Assembly (NCBI GenBank): GCA_030141605.1
Contig: JAQGDQ010000213.1
Coordinates: forward strand, 188,001 to 252,000
DNA from: Tubiluchus corallicola
Taxonomy: Eukaryota; Priapulida; Priapulimorpha; Priapulimorphida; Tubiluchidae
DNA length: 64,000 nt
Direction: 5' to 3'
The position numbers were made by a program, and so were the translations under genes. Below the pieces are notes generated by a model, which had not been told where the DNA came from, did no database searches, and saw only the letters and a list, made by a program, of their open reading frames with translations. Positions 25,234-47,300 of this stretch are shown here, piece by piece. Position 1 is the first letter of the stretch; the number at the start of each line of letters is the position of its first letter.

Positions 25234-28200
25234 GTACACTAAACTAAATCCAGTTTTAACACTATTTATTTGAGTGATACCCAATTTCTATTTACTGCTT
25301 TGTCGTTAGGCTACTTGCTTCCACCTGCCTCAACATGCCTTCAAACATCTTTACTCGTCTGTAATGTTTTAAACCCATGTATGTTAAAACGTTTTAATAC
25401 GAATTCACGCGATTTTGAGGATTTTTATTTTTGTCACATTAAGCTGTGAGAGAACTTGTAAATCTGAGTGTAAGTGTTTTTTGGCGTTTTGAATTAGGTG
25501 ACACATATGACGAACCGTGCACAATCGTTTGGTAGCCATGGTAGGCTAAACGTCTTGCGAATTCACCAAATATTTGCCAATGTGCAGTTTATTTTATAAC
25601 TGCTCTTTGATATTTGAAATCAAATATTCTAGATTACTTAATTTGTATCTTTATATTTTTCCTGTATAAGTCCAAAATTTCCTGTCATGCATTCTCACAC
25701 TGTTTTGCTGTAGGAATTTCATTTACTAAGAAAACATAAGTTAAATACATAGTAATAGAAACTAATAGTGATGTATCATCATAATGGTAACTACAGACTG
25801 AAACCTTAACTTTGTTTTAGGTGAGCACATTGCCACTAAATTTCTTCGCAGATATCCACGGACCAATCGAAATTGATTTATCAAACAATCAGTTCACCAA
25901 CATTGATCCTGCTGTGTTTGACCTGCCCAAAGGAAACATTGTAAAGTTGAACCTAGAAGGAAATCCATGGTTCTGTGACTGCAACATTGTGCCACTTCAG
26001 TTGTGGATGATGCAGTGGCTTGAACGTTCTGGTAATTTTGCAAATTTGCAAATAGTGCTGCGTGGTAAATTTGTTTTGAACGTTAAACGTTTTAAGTGGG
26101 TGGTTCTTAAGTTGATATTACAAACTCTACGCCGTCGTTCTGAGCACATTGTAAGGCTATAAACATATTAGTGCAAGAATATATCAACAACATTTAATGG
26201 AAGACTAGCAACATTAGCAACAAGGATAATGTCACAGCATTGCAAAACTAATGGCGGGAAAAATACAAGGCAGCATTAATCCTTCTGTGGTAATAAGACA
26301 GCACTTTTGGGTTAATAGTAGTCTCTGTTATGTAGCTGTACATTGTTATTTATAGTCGGCCCTAAAGATCACTACAGATTATTATTAGCACTAGCGTCAA
26401 CAAACAACTGCAGTTACAATAATGACAGAAACAATGGCAACGATAATGGTAAAGCTAAACAATACAATGGCAAGTATAACAACGATGACGAGAAAACGAC
26501 AGCGACAACAATAGCAGCAGCAGTAATAATCAGAGTGAACAAAATAGCAAAGCAGCAACATCAACATAAAAGCAGTGTCAACGATGACACTGATGCTAAT
26601 GACAACAATAACAAGGATAACCACAACAAAAACAACAGTAACCGCATCAGCAACATCAGCAGAACGATAATAACTATTATCTGCGACTACGAACTTGAAT
26701 GAAATAATAATAAGTGTATCAGTAAAAACTTCCATACATTAGTTCCATTCAGAGCATACCAAACTTTATGAAGTGCTATGTAAATGTAATATTTCCAATG
26801 TTTTACTTTCAGGTGCAAAAGATAAATGGGAAAACTGCGAGTTGATTAGAAATGATCTATATAAAGCTACCTGCTCGGCTCCAGAACTCTACTCAGGTTT
26901 GTCTACAAATCACCATCAAATTAAAAGTTACTACATTCAGATTTGCAAAAGTAATTAGAACGACAGCATCAGACAATAATCAGAGTAGTTCTTCATGTTC
27001 TTACATTTAAGCAGCTATCAGTGTTCTAGATGATAGGTTAAAATTACTTTTGTTTGATAACTAAGTGTTATCAAACTAGATACGTCAACTAGCTAAAATG
27101 TGTGACGAGCATTAAACAAAAGAAAATACGTATAGTTTCCCAGGAAAATAGGGTCTGTGCTGACAAGTCGGCAAAAAGAAATGACTTAAAGACGTATCAG
27201 TTTATATCAAAACGTGTAGCATAATTTACGGATTAATTAATTAATTTAGCATGTCTTGAAATTTAAAGGTATTCCATTACTGGAGGCGGATATGACACTG
27301 CAAGGGTGTGAGAATGCGACCGAACCATTGATCAATCCACCATTTACAACCAAAAAACCAACAACAAAACAACCTCCAGAAACTCCACCTATTTTCGAAC
27401 TCAGTACCGAAGAGCCGACCACACCAGGTCGTACAACAACACCGGCTGCCACAACGTCTGCTACTACAACAACTCAACCACCTACAACTACCCAATCGCC
27501 AATCACCACCCCAACTACCACACAACAGCCAACAACTGCACAATTTACCACCCAGCCTCCAACTACCACGCAACCACCAACCACTACCTCCACTACCACA
27601 CAAGCACCAACAACCACACCTTCCACCACCCAGCCATCAACTACCACACAACAGCCAACCACTACCCCCACTACCACACAAGCACCAACAACCATGCCTT
27701 CTACCATCCAGCCTCCAACTACCACACCACCAGACACTACCTCCACTACCACACAAGCACCAACAACCATGCCTTCCACCACCCAGCCTTCAACTACCAC
27801 ACAACAGCCAACCACTACCCGCACTACCACACAAGCACCAACAACCACACCTTCCACACAGACACCAACTGAAGTTTTACCAGTCTTGCCAACTCGTCCT
27901 ACAGCCACAATAAGTATTCCAACATCACCGCCAACAACATCATCACCAACAGTAACAGCTCAAGAAATTCGTTTGAAAACAACTACAGAACCGCCTCAAA
28001 CTTCCCCCGACCCCGACACCACAACTGTCAGATTGCAAACACCTACACCTACACCAACAACAAAAGCACCAGAAACTACTACTAAGCCAAGTTCAACGAC
28101 AACAGAGGGACCAACAACAAGTCAGACAGCGCCGACCACTATACGAGAAACTACAAGAAGAACACCACTCACAACTATTGGGACAACAACTCAGCCTATC

Positions 28201-28665
28201 GTATCATCGACATATGCGCCAAAAATATGGCCGTCAGTTGAGATACCAGATTTTGATGGTAACATCCAAGTTTACACAATGGACTGTCAACAAACTTATA
28301 TAACAGTTGGTTGGTATGTAAAACCTGGTATAAAGGAATCCATTACTGGATTCCGCGTTTACGAGCAAGAAGGCGACCTTGACTTCGTTGAAGGAATGGA
28401 ACTAAATAGTATGCAAAGATACCAAGTAGTGGACCATTTGAAACCTGGTACAAATTACACTATATGTGTAGGGATTGTGCAAGGTGAAACCATTGTCGGA
28501 CCACTTGAGCTAAGTGAAAACACGTCATGCGTTAAAGTCATGACGGTACCAAAAGACTTCAAAGTTTTTAAAATTGCGTTTTCGTCTGCGGCATTGGCGG
28601 GTGGAGCTTGCGTTCTATATGCTTTTACTAAAAACGAAGTAGCAAACATTTTGATGGCTCAATAA
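22735..28665 (+). CDS. Chaoptin-like LRR / mucin-stalk / Fn3 single-pass surface protein (4 exons)
   Basis: Exons 22735-25233, 25821-26031, 26813-26896 and 27269-28665 join in phases 0, 1 and 1 to give 1397 codons including the stop. The protein has a hydrophobic leader, an N-terminal cysteine cap (residues ~25-47), about 30 LxxLxLxxNxI leucine-rich repeats, and an LRR C-cap (NPWFCDC, then two more Cys) spread over exons 2-3. A Thr/Pro-rich stalk follows (~958-1248), then an Fn3-like domain (~1249-1358), a membrane segment (~1366-1384) and a 12-residue tail. This looks like an extracellular adhesion or recognition receptor without a signalling domain. Chaoptin has a similar long LRR array but is GPI-anchored; LRR+Fn3+TM resembles vasorin-type proteins. 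The start is uncertain: 22735 is a TTG directly after a 3' splice site (TTTTTTCAG), so the ATG is either in an unseen upstream exon (or the site is a trans-splice acceptor) or is the internal ATG at 22756. The gene family assignment is firm; orthology is not. Confidence 0.85.
25821..26031 (+). CDS. LRR gene exon 2: last two LRRs and start of the LRR C-cap
   Basis: The acceptor is TTGTTTTAG|GTGAGC and the donor is TTCTG|GTAATT, with 211 bases, phase 0 in and phase 1 out. It encodes EIDLSNNQF and KLNLEGNPW followed by the FCDC half of the C-terminal cap and a Trp-rich helix. Confidence 0.85.
26813..26896 (+). CDS. LRR gene exon 3: second half of the LRR C-cap
   Basis: This is an 84-base exon between TTTTACTTTCAG and CTCAG|GTTTGT, phase 1 on both sides. 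It supplies the two distal cap cysteines (in WENCEL and ATCSAPEL), completing the Cx1Cx(n)Cx(n)C pattern of an LRR-CT domain, which supports the splice model. Confidence 0.85.
27269..28665 (+). CDS. LRR gene exon 4: mucin-like stalk, Fn3-like domain, TM segment, stop
   Basis: The acceptor AAATTTAAAG|GT is pyrimidine-poor but is the only one that keeps the frame. The nearer TTTAG at 27249 would lead into a stop. The Thr/Pro-rich part is densely O-glycosylatable in principle. The Fn3-like part keeps a Trp in its B strand (GWYV) and the LKPGTNYTICV strand motif. A final 19-residue hydrophobic run with small residues (AALAGGA) precedes 12 polar residues. Confidence 0.85.
27590..27880 (+). repeat. 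Coding minisatellite, 75-78 bp unit, about 4 copies
   Basis: The block CACTACCACACAAGCACCAA recurs at about 27591, 27669, 27744 and 27822, spacings 78, 75 and 78, all multiples of three. It encodes a roughly 26-residue TTTQAPTT-type unit of the stalk. Likely length-polymorphic between alleles. Confidence 0.8.
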
Positions 28666-29162
28666 TAATATTAATAATGCGTGCTGAGTTTCAAAATTAT
28701 AACGGTGCACATTGTGATAATTGTTGCTTGAATTTTTGTATATAATTTGCTGTATGTATTTAATTAGAGCAGGCGTGTTTTGTTTCTTTTTTGTTTTTGA
28801 ATTTATATCGTAGAAGAGGCTGGTGTCCTCTAGTGACGAAAATTGCAGTTTTTTAATTGATAGCGAGTTAACTTTGTAATTTTCGATTTGAAGATTGGAG
28901 ATTTCAGTTTGAAGACTGTCAGCAGTGCTGGCCAATGTAAGTGTTTATTTTTCATAATATAAGCACAATCCGCTAATGAAAGTGTAAAAACCAGATACAT
29001 CTACAATTTCTACCAGTGTTTGTATTACAGTTAGAAAGAATTTTTAGCGATGGTCGTTTTTCTTACAACTTAGTTTCTAAAGAACACCGAGTAAAACTGA
29101 CTACTTTTCATTGCAATGACTGAAATCACCATTAAGTTTTTCTAGACTGGCCTTGATTTTGT

Positions 29163-29168
29163 AATAAA
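29163..29168 (+). terminator. Poly(A) signal AATAAA, LRR gene
   Basis: This is a canonical hexamer about 500 bases after the LRR stop codon, in an otherwise gene-free AT-rich stretch. Choice among nearby AATAAA-like sites is uncertain. Confidence 0.4.
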
Positions 29169-29212
29169 ATAAAAATAATTCTCAACAATTTGTAATGATT
29201 ATGTACATTAAA

Positions 29213-29295
29213 ATAATAATGTAATAATTTTTGCATTATTACATTATTATAATAATTATAATTATTATAATTATATAATTATTATTATAATTACA
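29213..29295. repeat. AT-rich nested inverted repeats
   Basis: AATAATGTAATAAT is followed by its exact complement ATTATTACATTATT around 29229, then further TAATTATAATTATTATAATTA palindromic runs. Likely cruciform-prone DNA or the remains of a small AT-rich element. Confidence 0.7.
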
Positions 29296-32269
29296 GTAAT
29301 AATTAAGTGGCGACAGCTAGGTGTAATAGGCGGAAACATTTTCGTTTGCAAGCATTGCATTACCACGTCATTGTGATTTATTAAATAAAGGCAATAATTA
29401 TTGCTTAATTTAAATTTTTTGCTCTCTTGTACGAAATGAGTTGACCAAACGTTATAATATAAGGTTATATTATTTGTTAACATTTATTTGTAGTTTTATT
29501 TTTACGGTTTTCTGTTCATTTTGCATTCTCAGAATGTGTTTGTTGTTAAAACAGCTAATTAACTTTCAATTAGTATTGGTTCACGAATAATGATGGCGAA
29601 GGTAGTGACAAAGGTTTAAGAATAGCAACCATATCTGTAATTACATAAATTTTCATTACCGGCGATTTCTGATTGAGTTACATGAGCAGGTTATTCATCT
29701 TACACACCATGCGCTTGTCCAAAAATGTGTTTGAGCTTCACACAGCAAAGTCTATAAAATACACTTTTTTGCATAACTATTATGAATATGCCGCAAAATG
29801 CTGCTTAAAATAGCCCAATGTTTTCTTACATTTGACTATAAACAAAAATTTAGTTATGCGGACTCCCTACATGCGCTGACCTAGGGCCTACATTAATAAC
29901 AAGATTGATTTAGTCTTAGACTTTGATACTAGTTTTAGTATCAATAGATAGGTATACAGTTTGATGATTGCCAAGATGACAACTGGTTACTACCACTACC
30001 GTAAAGCTTCCTTCGTAGTTTTATAAATTGTGGTGCACACGTAATTGGTGGTAATAATACTGTAATTATCCTATGGAGAACAAATCGAATAACCAGGATG
30101 GTAAGATCACTGTTAAAATACATTATTGTTTAAACTAAGTAAAAACTAGTCAACTTTTCTTGGAAACTCAAAAAAATCACCAAAAAATGGTGAGCTAAAT
30201 GGCTTAAGCTATATTAGATATGAAAATTTTGTCTAAAGCTTTATTTTACAATTCAAATATGGTTAATCATTTTACTTCAAACTGTGTATAAAGTGCGTAA
30301 ACACTAACTAACCAACGCCTACAATGTTTATCAGAAAGTTACTCGAAAACCGTTATCAAAATAAAAAGCTTAAAATTTCTGTTACCACTCTGAACTCTCA
30401 AAGAAGCCTCATTTAAAACTATTTTTTCAGTGTAATATGATTCTGAAACACGTTTACTTTTGTCACAGCAATTTAAGTAAAACCGTACGCTGAAAAATAA
30501 CACTGCTGACAAGCATCATTTATACATAAGCAAACTAAGTTTTTTGTTTTATCTACTGAAATTTTAAATAATTTTGCACAAATCAGGGGCTATGCTTTTG
30601 GGTCTCCCAAAGTTTTCATAAAACTAAATTCCAAATTTATTTGCAGCAGACAAAAACATTTACACAACAAACTAGCATATGGTGCACAATGTGTAACAAC
30701 ACTGACCAATGCAGTCATTACTTGTGCGAAATCTTCGCTTTATCTGCCAGCTTAAGTAACAACACGAAAAGTGTCCTTTAGTTTAAAAGAAAGTTGACAA
30801 TCTATTGGGAACTTAACACCACGTCACTGACAATTACATGATAGCAAGGCTAATCTAATTTTGTTATAAAAGAATAACACACTGCAATTTTAGTGCTGTT
30901 TTTTATAAATAGTCCCATTCAACTGAAATAAAAAAAGAATTGCGTGTGCGAAGAACATTCCTTGAGTATGTACAACCCCTGCATGCAAAAACGTTTTTCG
31001 GAGAATGACAGGTTCTTCTCTTTACTTTTCTGTCGCAATATAAATAGTTATGATCACATCTGCAACTCTCATTACTACAACAAAAATGAAATATTTAAGT
31101 TGCAGTATAAAATTTGCCAATAAAACAGTACAATATAATAAAATGAGTTTTCTATGTTGTAATATCTCAGTTTAAATACAAATTAAGTCTAAGGTGCAAA
31201 CTAATAAGTATATAAGAAATTTAATTAAAGTACCGTTTAAATAAGTAAATTAATTAATGAAACCTATTGTGTATGTTACTACTTTTGCATCTAAGACTCG
31301 AAGATTTTGCATATTTTATGATACAGCAGTAGCGAAGGATTGCGTTATTATTATTTTTATTGCCTTATTGACAAATTTTAATCAGGCAGATAATAAAAAC
31401 AGCGATACTGCAACGTTGTTGTTACAAATTTATTACTTATAATTATTGTTGCAGCATTGCATAGAACCTACTCACATCGCAATTTAGAAGTTCCTTGCAA
31501 TGTAAACGCGCATGCTCAAATCAAAATGATCTGATAAACTGATGAGATAAATAATTTTTAAGCAATTATACAAAAAATAATTATACATAAGTCTACCCCG
31601 TAAACATTAATTATGCCATTATTGACGCACATTAAAAATTTCAAAATTATAGCAAATTATTGTAATTTGAATAGTTTTCCTAGAAGCAACATTTCATAAA
31701 AGGCAGATTTTAACGCTTTAGCTGGTCAACTACTTAAGTTTGCTAGTAGTAAAGAAAAGTTTTTGTTAAGAGTACTAACAGTTCGAAATTATGACGGACA
31801 AGGATCTGACATAATCGACCTAAGATTAGATCTTATTGTTACGTATACGATTCTGTGCGGCGCCTGCCAGGGTTTGATGATGGAATAAAACTGACCGAAA
31901 ACCCGAGACCTAGTCAGGTGGTGTAAAAAATTGTTTTGACGAGTCTGTAGTTCTTTAATTTACGAAACTAATAACAGATAGCGCAAAAACAGCAACATCA
32001 AAATATTTACGCAGCAGTCATTATGCCTATTTATTAGACTTTCATGTGTAATCTTCAAATATTGCATGAAATAAGGGCATAGTTACAGTATTTGTAGTTT
32101 TTTTACATAAAAATCGCTTGCGATTATTTTGAATGTGCATGATAACTACGTTAAATTATTAGTAATTGGAATACACTCATTACTGAAACCTGCAGCTGTT
32201 TTCAATATAGCTTTGAACTGTGAATTGTAATGTATGTAAGAACTCACACGTTAATCAGTGTCATTTTAG

Positions 32270-40586
<8,317 letters not shown>

Positions 40587-40697
40587 TTATCTTCCCACAT
40601 TAGTGGTTTTAATTATTCACAGCGCCAGTAATTTTCTGAAATTTTCATTATTGTCTGAAACTGTTTGCTTTCTTAACCAGTTGCATTTGTATGATAA

Positions 40698-40703
40698 AAT
40701 AAA
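40698..40703 (+). terminator. Poly(A) signal AATAAA, SLC17 gene
   Basis: Canonical hexamer 112 bases after the transporter stop codon. Confidence 0.6.
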
Positions 40704-42229
40704 CATCGTGTGCTTTCATTATATACATGTAGTAATACGCAGAGTGCTTGGCTTTTGTTAGATAGGTAATGTAACTGTTACTTACAGTTGTATAGCTTTC
40801 GTTCCATGCTTTAACTTAAAAAGCAGTGAGAGTAACTTTTGTTACTCAGAAAGCATTTAGCCTTTGTTAGACATGCACGGTGGTTAGTTATATAGCTTCC
40901 ACTCTACTTTTTTATTTATAAAATTTCATCAGTGATGAAATTGATGACGTATAAAAATTCAGTTACACATGCTTTCACGTGTCATCTGTTTCGCTTTAAA
41001 TTAAACCTAAAAATTAATGAGTAAGTAGCCAAGAATCCGTTCGTTACTCTGTTAATCATTTTGACTTTCTAATTAAAAACAGTAACAACAAAATTATAAC
41101 GTAGATACAAAAAACAAAACTGTAACATAGAAATAAATAACACGATTATTTCATGTTATTACAAACAAACAATGCACAAACTGTTAGGAATCAATGACTC
41201 GAGGTCCTGAGAGCATCTTCCTCAGCGTCTTCTATAGGTTGCTCTTTGGGTAAGTTATAATCTGCATACCTTGTGCAAACTACAAGCGGCTTATTGCTTT
41301 ACACTGAAGAAATTTTTTATTTGTCAATATGATGCTTCTGCTGTATCTATATGCTGTAGTAATTCTGTACCTTATTTTAAAGTGACGTTAAAAGTGAGTA
41401 CACAGTCTTAGGCAACATATTCTCAATTTTGCACTTTTGTGGAATTTAAATCGTAACTGACTGAGAAAATAAATAAACAAATAAAAGATTTATTATTGCA
41501 GGACACCAGGAATGCCACCAATTACCAATTACCACCATCATTTACCTAAGACTGTCATCACCAATTGCCGCGATAGTGGTGATTAAAGATTATAGCTAAA
41601 ATAGCTTGGTCGCAGTCTTATAAAATTTGCCACCTCATAACCAACAAAGCTGGCGCAAGGCGTAATCATGGTACGATCCGGAACGAAAATTATGTAACTA
41701 AAAGTAAAACATGTTAATCAATCAAAAACGTTGTGTGAGCTTTCTCCGTTGTTATTAATGACACCTACAGCTTTCTTGAATAATTTTGCTAATAATCGCA
41801 TGCATTTCATAATAGATGAACCGATAAAGCAACAGCTAATGAAACAGGTTTTACGATTCTGTGACAGTTTGTGCCAGGCTCGTTTTTACGATGAGCCCAC
41901 AATATGAAAATGTTATTAAAAATTAACATAATTATAGGATTTGAAAGTTATTGTGAAAGAAATGAGGTAAACCATTTTTTAATTTATATTAATACGAAGG
42001 AAGACTTTGTTCCTTTTAAAAGCAGATCATATTTTTATACTTGCAGGATTAAGACAGTTCTTGTAGTGTTTTTCATGCGTTTTTGGTACGTAGTTAGCAG
42101 CCAAATTTTATAAAGGTGGAAACACTACACACAAAAAACGAATAACATTTACATGCCTTAGAGTAATAATTCAAGACCTAGACGGAAACAACTGCCTATA
42201 ATCCTGAGATTATAGGATATATATAAATA
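40704..42229. other. Intergenic, no gene supported
   Basis: Short unsupported open frames only. Confidence 0.5.
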
Positions 42230-42231
42230 TA

Positions 42232-42450
<219 letters not shown>

Positions 42451-43569
42451 ATACAGACATAGATATTGACAGCAGGTCAATTTTCGTTGTATCATTGCAG
42501 TCAGAAATTGAATTTTTAGAAGCTTCAGTGAACTTTTCTGTTATTCATATAACAGCGAAAGAAAGACTACAACACATTCGGGATTTCGTGGCCTGCAGAA
42601 AGTCAATCAAGAAGAAAATTTAGCAGAACATACCAGAATATGCCTGTTATACAAGAATAAAGCGTGAGTTTGCTTTCTCGTCTACTGATCAAGTATATTT
42701 TGTTGTTCCTTAATAGTAATGTTGGCTTAATAGTAAAATAAAGTGTTTTAATAACTCTTACTAATTAAATGCATTTTTACACTGTGCAGTACGTTGTCTT
42801 TAGTTAATAAGTAAAAGCTCTTTATTCGTAGCAGATTCATGATTGACATTGTTGTTGAAATGAACAAGTTTAATCAGTAAAATATATTCGTCAAAATCGA
42901 CTAATTGAACTTGTGCAGCGGAATACCAGCCTATAATAACATCGCCAAGGAAAAGTTCAGATTTCTCGACCATGCTTCCTTTATTTGACAGCTACACCCC
43001 AACATAACTTGGGAGGAGGCGTTTGCAATCACAAGCATGTTATTGGTGACAAAATTACTGCTATTTCATTCCAGTCATCACTATCAAGAAAACGTGAACT
43101 GTTTCATGTTGACAATGTTCAAGGGCGTGTCAAAGCCATAAAACAATTTGTAACCCTGAAAATCCTGTCAACTTAATTCATTTGGATTACTACCATTTTG
43201 CATGGATAGACGTTGTCTCAGACCACGATTTATATATTCCGGGACTGTTGATCTGCAGTTGTTTTTTTATACTAGATTCCTAGTTTTACCCACCCTAGTA
43301 AGGACTGGAAATCCACATGTCTCATTGCTAATTAATATTTCATCACACATCAAATACAGCCAACACTGAGATTACAACTCCAGTGTACCTAGTCTATTTT
43401 ATCTTTTACCAAAAATCGTTGTTGCATTTATAGTAAGCTAATCCAGAACAGCGTGTGCTTTGCCATAAACTAACACTGATTGATTGTCTGTAATGCTCGC
43501 ATTATGATAGTCAGCGTTAATCCCAAATAAAAGAGTTTAGTACCGTTGCTGGCTGCTGGTACTACTCGT

Positions 43570-43658
43570 ACACTACTATTACTACCACCACCACCACCGC
43601 CGCTGCCACCACCACCACTACCACCACCACTACTAGTAACACTACAACAACAACAACA

Positions 43659-43755
<97 letters not shown>

Positions 43756-43850
43756 TTAACACCACCACTATCACCACCACCACCACTACCACCCCCACCA
43801 GCACTACTACTACCAACCACCACCACCACCGCCACCACCACCAATACTAC
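43570..43850 (+). repeat. (CCA)n-(CTA)n-(CCA)n compound microsatellite upstream of the chitin-binding gene
   Basis: CCACCA runs flank an uninterrupted (CTA)n core at about 43660-43755. Open frames on both strands (poly-Leu, poly-Val, poly-Ser) are artefacts. Confidence 0.95.
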
Positions 43851-44181
43851 TACCTACTACTGCTGCTACTGCCGCTGGTGCTGCTCCTAGTGTTGCTACT
43901 ACTGATGATGCATGGTACTGCTGGCTGGTGCACCACCGCCACTTCTACTATGAAGCCTGCTTTGATCGATTAACCTTTGGATTTTGAATCAACTTTCTCT
44001 ATCGATCCAGACAACTCCCTTGATAATTTTTTTCATCGCACACCGGTGTGCTAATTTTCTTCGACCTGATGGTCCAAGTCAGACGCGATGATAAATAACG
44101 GCGATTAAGCTTTTGACATAAACATCGCCAATCACCTTCCATGTGATTATGCGCTCAGCTACCTGCACAGGTACGTGGTAC

Positions 44182-44188
44182 TTTATAG
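44182..44188 (+). promoter_or_regulatory. Possible TATA-like element upstream of the chitin-binding gene
   Basis: TTTATAG lies 115 bases before the ATG, a plausible spacing for a TATA box plus a short leader. Only motif and position support it. Confidence 0.25.
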
Positions 44189-44296
44189 GGACCTTCCTTG
44201 GCTATGACGCATGAGTCGATGACTTGATCGCCAAGCGGTGAACATCACACACGTTCACTCTAAGCGCTTATTAGGGTTCTCATCAGTAGAGCAGTC

Positions 44297-44345
44297 ATGA
44301 CGATGATGAACTATTTGTTGCTGTTGCCTGCTGTAATAGTTGCAG
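44297..44345 (+). CDS. Chitin-binding gene exon 1: signal peptide
   Basis: The ATG opens 16 codons of hydrophobic leader, ending GTTGCAG|GTAAGT in phase 1. ATGs at 44303 and 44306 are in frame, so the exact initiator may differ by two or three residues. Confidence 0.75.
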
Positions 44346-47300
44346 GTAAGTTAAAGACGCATTGTTATTAATTGATTCATTAATTAAATTAAACAAGTTT
44401 CAATATGAACGTCATGCATTGATATTTACGCATTTGCAATGAAAAGTAGATCGAATTCACAGAAGATAAAAGTTAATTAGCACATGTATTTATAAAGACG
44501 ACCTTTTATGAATTATTTACTGTAATGTTTCTGCTACATTGATTAACTGAATAACGACTATATTATTAATGTTGCAATAGTAAACAAACTGGTGAAATAA
44601 CTAATAATTTTGTTTTCATATATAATGAAGAGTTTTCATATATAACTGGTAATTAAAAACTTCAAATGTACATTGGTGGCCAAAATAGGACTAGCTAACA
44701 AAAAATCTCTTTCTTGATCACATCAAACATCCTATCATCATCGTTTGTAATACGTGATTCAATTAGAAACGATGCTCTTAAGTTTAATGCAAAGAGGGTT
44801 TTCAAACATTCACTTATAATTAAAAGTAATTTTTATAGTTTTCTTGATAGTAAATTTCATTTTACTCTTTCACATGCGGTTTAAGACGCAAATAGTCCGA
44901 ATGCTATTATTGTACTATAAGAACGAGAAAAGAAACTGCATTAACAATTGAGGCCTTAATTGCTAAAACAAGCATTCGTAAAGTGTTTAAGCTCTAAAGT
45001 GTATTAACCATTGAGGTTATGACCAGGTTTTTTTGCTTTACAATCGAATGGGCAACAGCCCTCTTCACGCTTTCGTATTTAAGAGACGTACTGTCTATTA
45101 TACGATTACAAACAACATGAACATAAACAGCACAAGAGATGTAAAGAGTTTATTTTAAAATATAATATTTCTTGTTAGTGTCAAAACATTTATTGTTAAA
45201 TTGCTTTTACGAAAGGCAAATGAATTGCATAAAAGCTTGCTGTAAAAGAGTAATTTTGTGCAAGTTACATAAAGTCCAATATACCGTTAAAAAAATTTTC
45301 CAGTTTTTCTGTAATTGACGTCAAGCATATTTGTCTGTTGCTCCGCCCCCGCTGCAACGTAAGCACGCTCAGCAGCATTCGGGACAACAGCTCACGCATT
45401 ACAGCAACTGTCTAAGCTAAACTAACAACATGACAGTCACAACTAATGTCTAATCAGCAGATAAACTGATTGCTCTTTGTCATAAACACAAATTTGCAGA
45501 GCAGCAGCTATTTTAACACGAAATTAACACTTCAAGTAGCCGAAAGGTGACTTTTCAATTTAAACAGAATGTATTTTTAGAGACGAAGTTTAAAAGCGCT
45601 ACAAAATTCAGAGACATAAATATAATAAAGAAACTAAGCCAGTTAGCCTTGCTTTACAATAAATGAGCAACCAAAGATTTGAAAGTCTCTCTTGGCTTTA
45701 AACATACGAACATCAAGCCTGCGATGTATTTTTTTATATTAATTGATCATGTGCTCGTCTGCAAGATTTATTAAGGTTTTGTATTTTCTGTTTGTCGGGC
45801 TACGGAAATGGAATAAATTTGACCGTTCCATCCCATAGACAACCCTTATATTGAATGCCCGAGTCACATGAGTCCCAATGGTATCTTTTAACCTTGATTA
45901 TAAGCAGAAAAATAGCGTAAAAATAGCTAATATTAGATTGATGTATAATATAAGTTTTGACTACATTTGAATTAATTTTGACAGTGAAGATCTCATTGAT
46001 GTTTATAAAAACTGGCCAGAAAAGAAAACATTTTGGTTTGTCTTTATTTAAAGTTAACGAATTAGTTGTCTTTATCTAACTTGCAAAGCCATAAACTAAA
46101 CTAAACTGCGTATTTTCTTGACTGCAAAATGTTATAATGAGCAACTCATAGACGTAAGCGTTGTGCATTTCTTCCTATAAACGAAACTAGACTATACATT
46201 TCTGCTAATTCTATTGCAATTTCAAATGACAATAATAAAATCTAGAACCAGGCCAATATTTCTCCCGCTAACTAACGAAAAGTTGAGCATTTTTCATAAC
46301 AGTGTTAGACGGAGCTGTTGCTAAATGTCCCGAACGTACCTGCTGCAGAGGTGTGTGAAATAACTTACACGCTGATTGGGCAGTCAACGAAAATGATTGA
46401 CATTATATTAGACGTCAATTGTGCAAACAAACTTGAAACAGATATTGTGCAACTCGAACGTAAACGTATTCACAATTTACAGATATAGCAGCTACTGAAA
46501 AAACCGTATATCAGTATCCTGTCCACCGTATGATATGTAGTTGGCAAATCAGTAATTAAATGGATCATTAATAATTCACTACGGTTGATTAATTATTTTC
46601 AATCAGCCGCATAACTACTAATTACAACTTTATGAATAAACAATTAGTGGCTGCTTCATTATGATACGCCGGACGTGATTATATTAATGGCAAAAGTGAT
46701 GCAATATGCTTTTCAATATTTAAACTACATATATTAGATGTTTTACCATTTACCGTGACGTAAAATCCAATAGGAATTTTCAAATTTAATCACTTGGCAT
46801 ACAAGTGACTTCAACCTTAACCCTCGAGATAATTTGGAAGATGAATAAGAATAAAATTAAGTATAATTTTAGTTGCAGGATTATTACTAATGGTGAAACT
46901 AACATACAAGTGTTAATAAATGTGAGATTCTACCAATTATTAATTAGAAGCATATTATGAAGATGAAACTAGTCAGCTACTTTAATGTCCACTACATAGT
47001 AAACAAGAAGCTCCTTAGAAATTAACTGTCCTCAAAATAATAATTTTGTAATCATGACATGACATGCTCACCTACATTGATTAACTATACTCAGAATGAA
47101 TTACCTGGATATGTAATAAAATTACACGATTTGAGGAATTGTCGGTTAAGCCTGAATATCTCCAAATGTTAAATAAAAATTGTGAAGCGGAACACAATAG
47201 AAGGAGAAGTCTACGACACTGAAATTGAATAAATCAACATAATCTACATGCAGAGTATCACAGCTTAGTGACTCAGTGTGTGTATTAGCGTATTCATATC

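Larger units (their letters stand above)
28666..32229. other. Intergenic AT-rich region between LRR gene and SLC17 gene
   Basis: The first ~500 bases are the likely LRR 3' UTR. The rest has no supported exon; a hairpin-forming AT block lies at 29210-29300. An upstream SLC17 exon, if one exists, would be in here but is not recognisable. Confidence 0.5.

Noticed and set aside
27474-27908. Val/Gly-rich 144-residue antisense frame over the mucin stalk
   Set aside because: A Thr codon bias (ACC/ACA) on the sense strand leaves the antisense open; the sense frame belongs to a well-supported gene.
43470-43890. Poly-Val, poly-Ser and poly-Leu frames
   Set aside because: Translation of (CTA)n/(CCA)n repeats on both strands.
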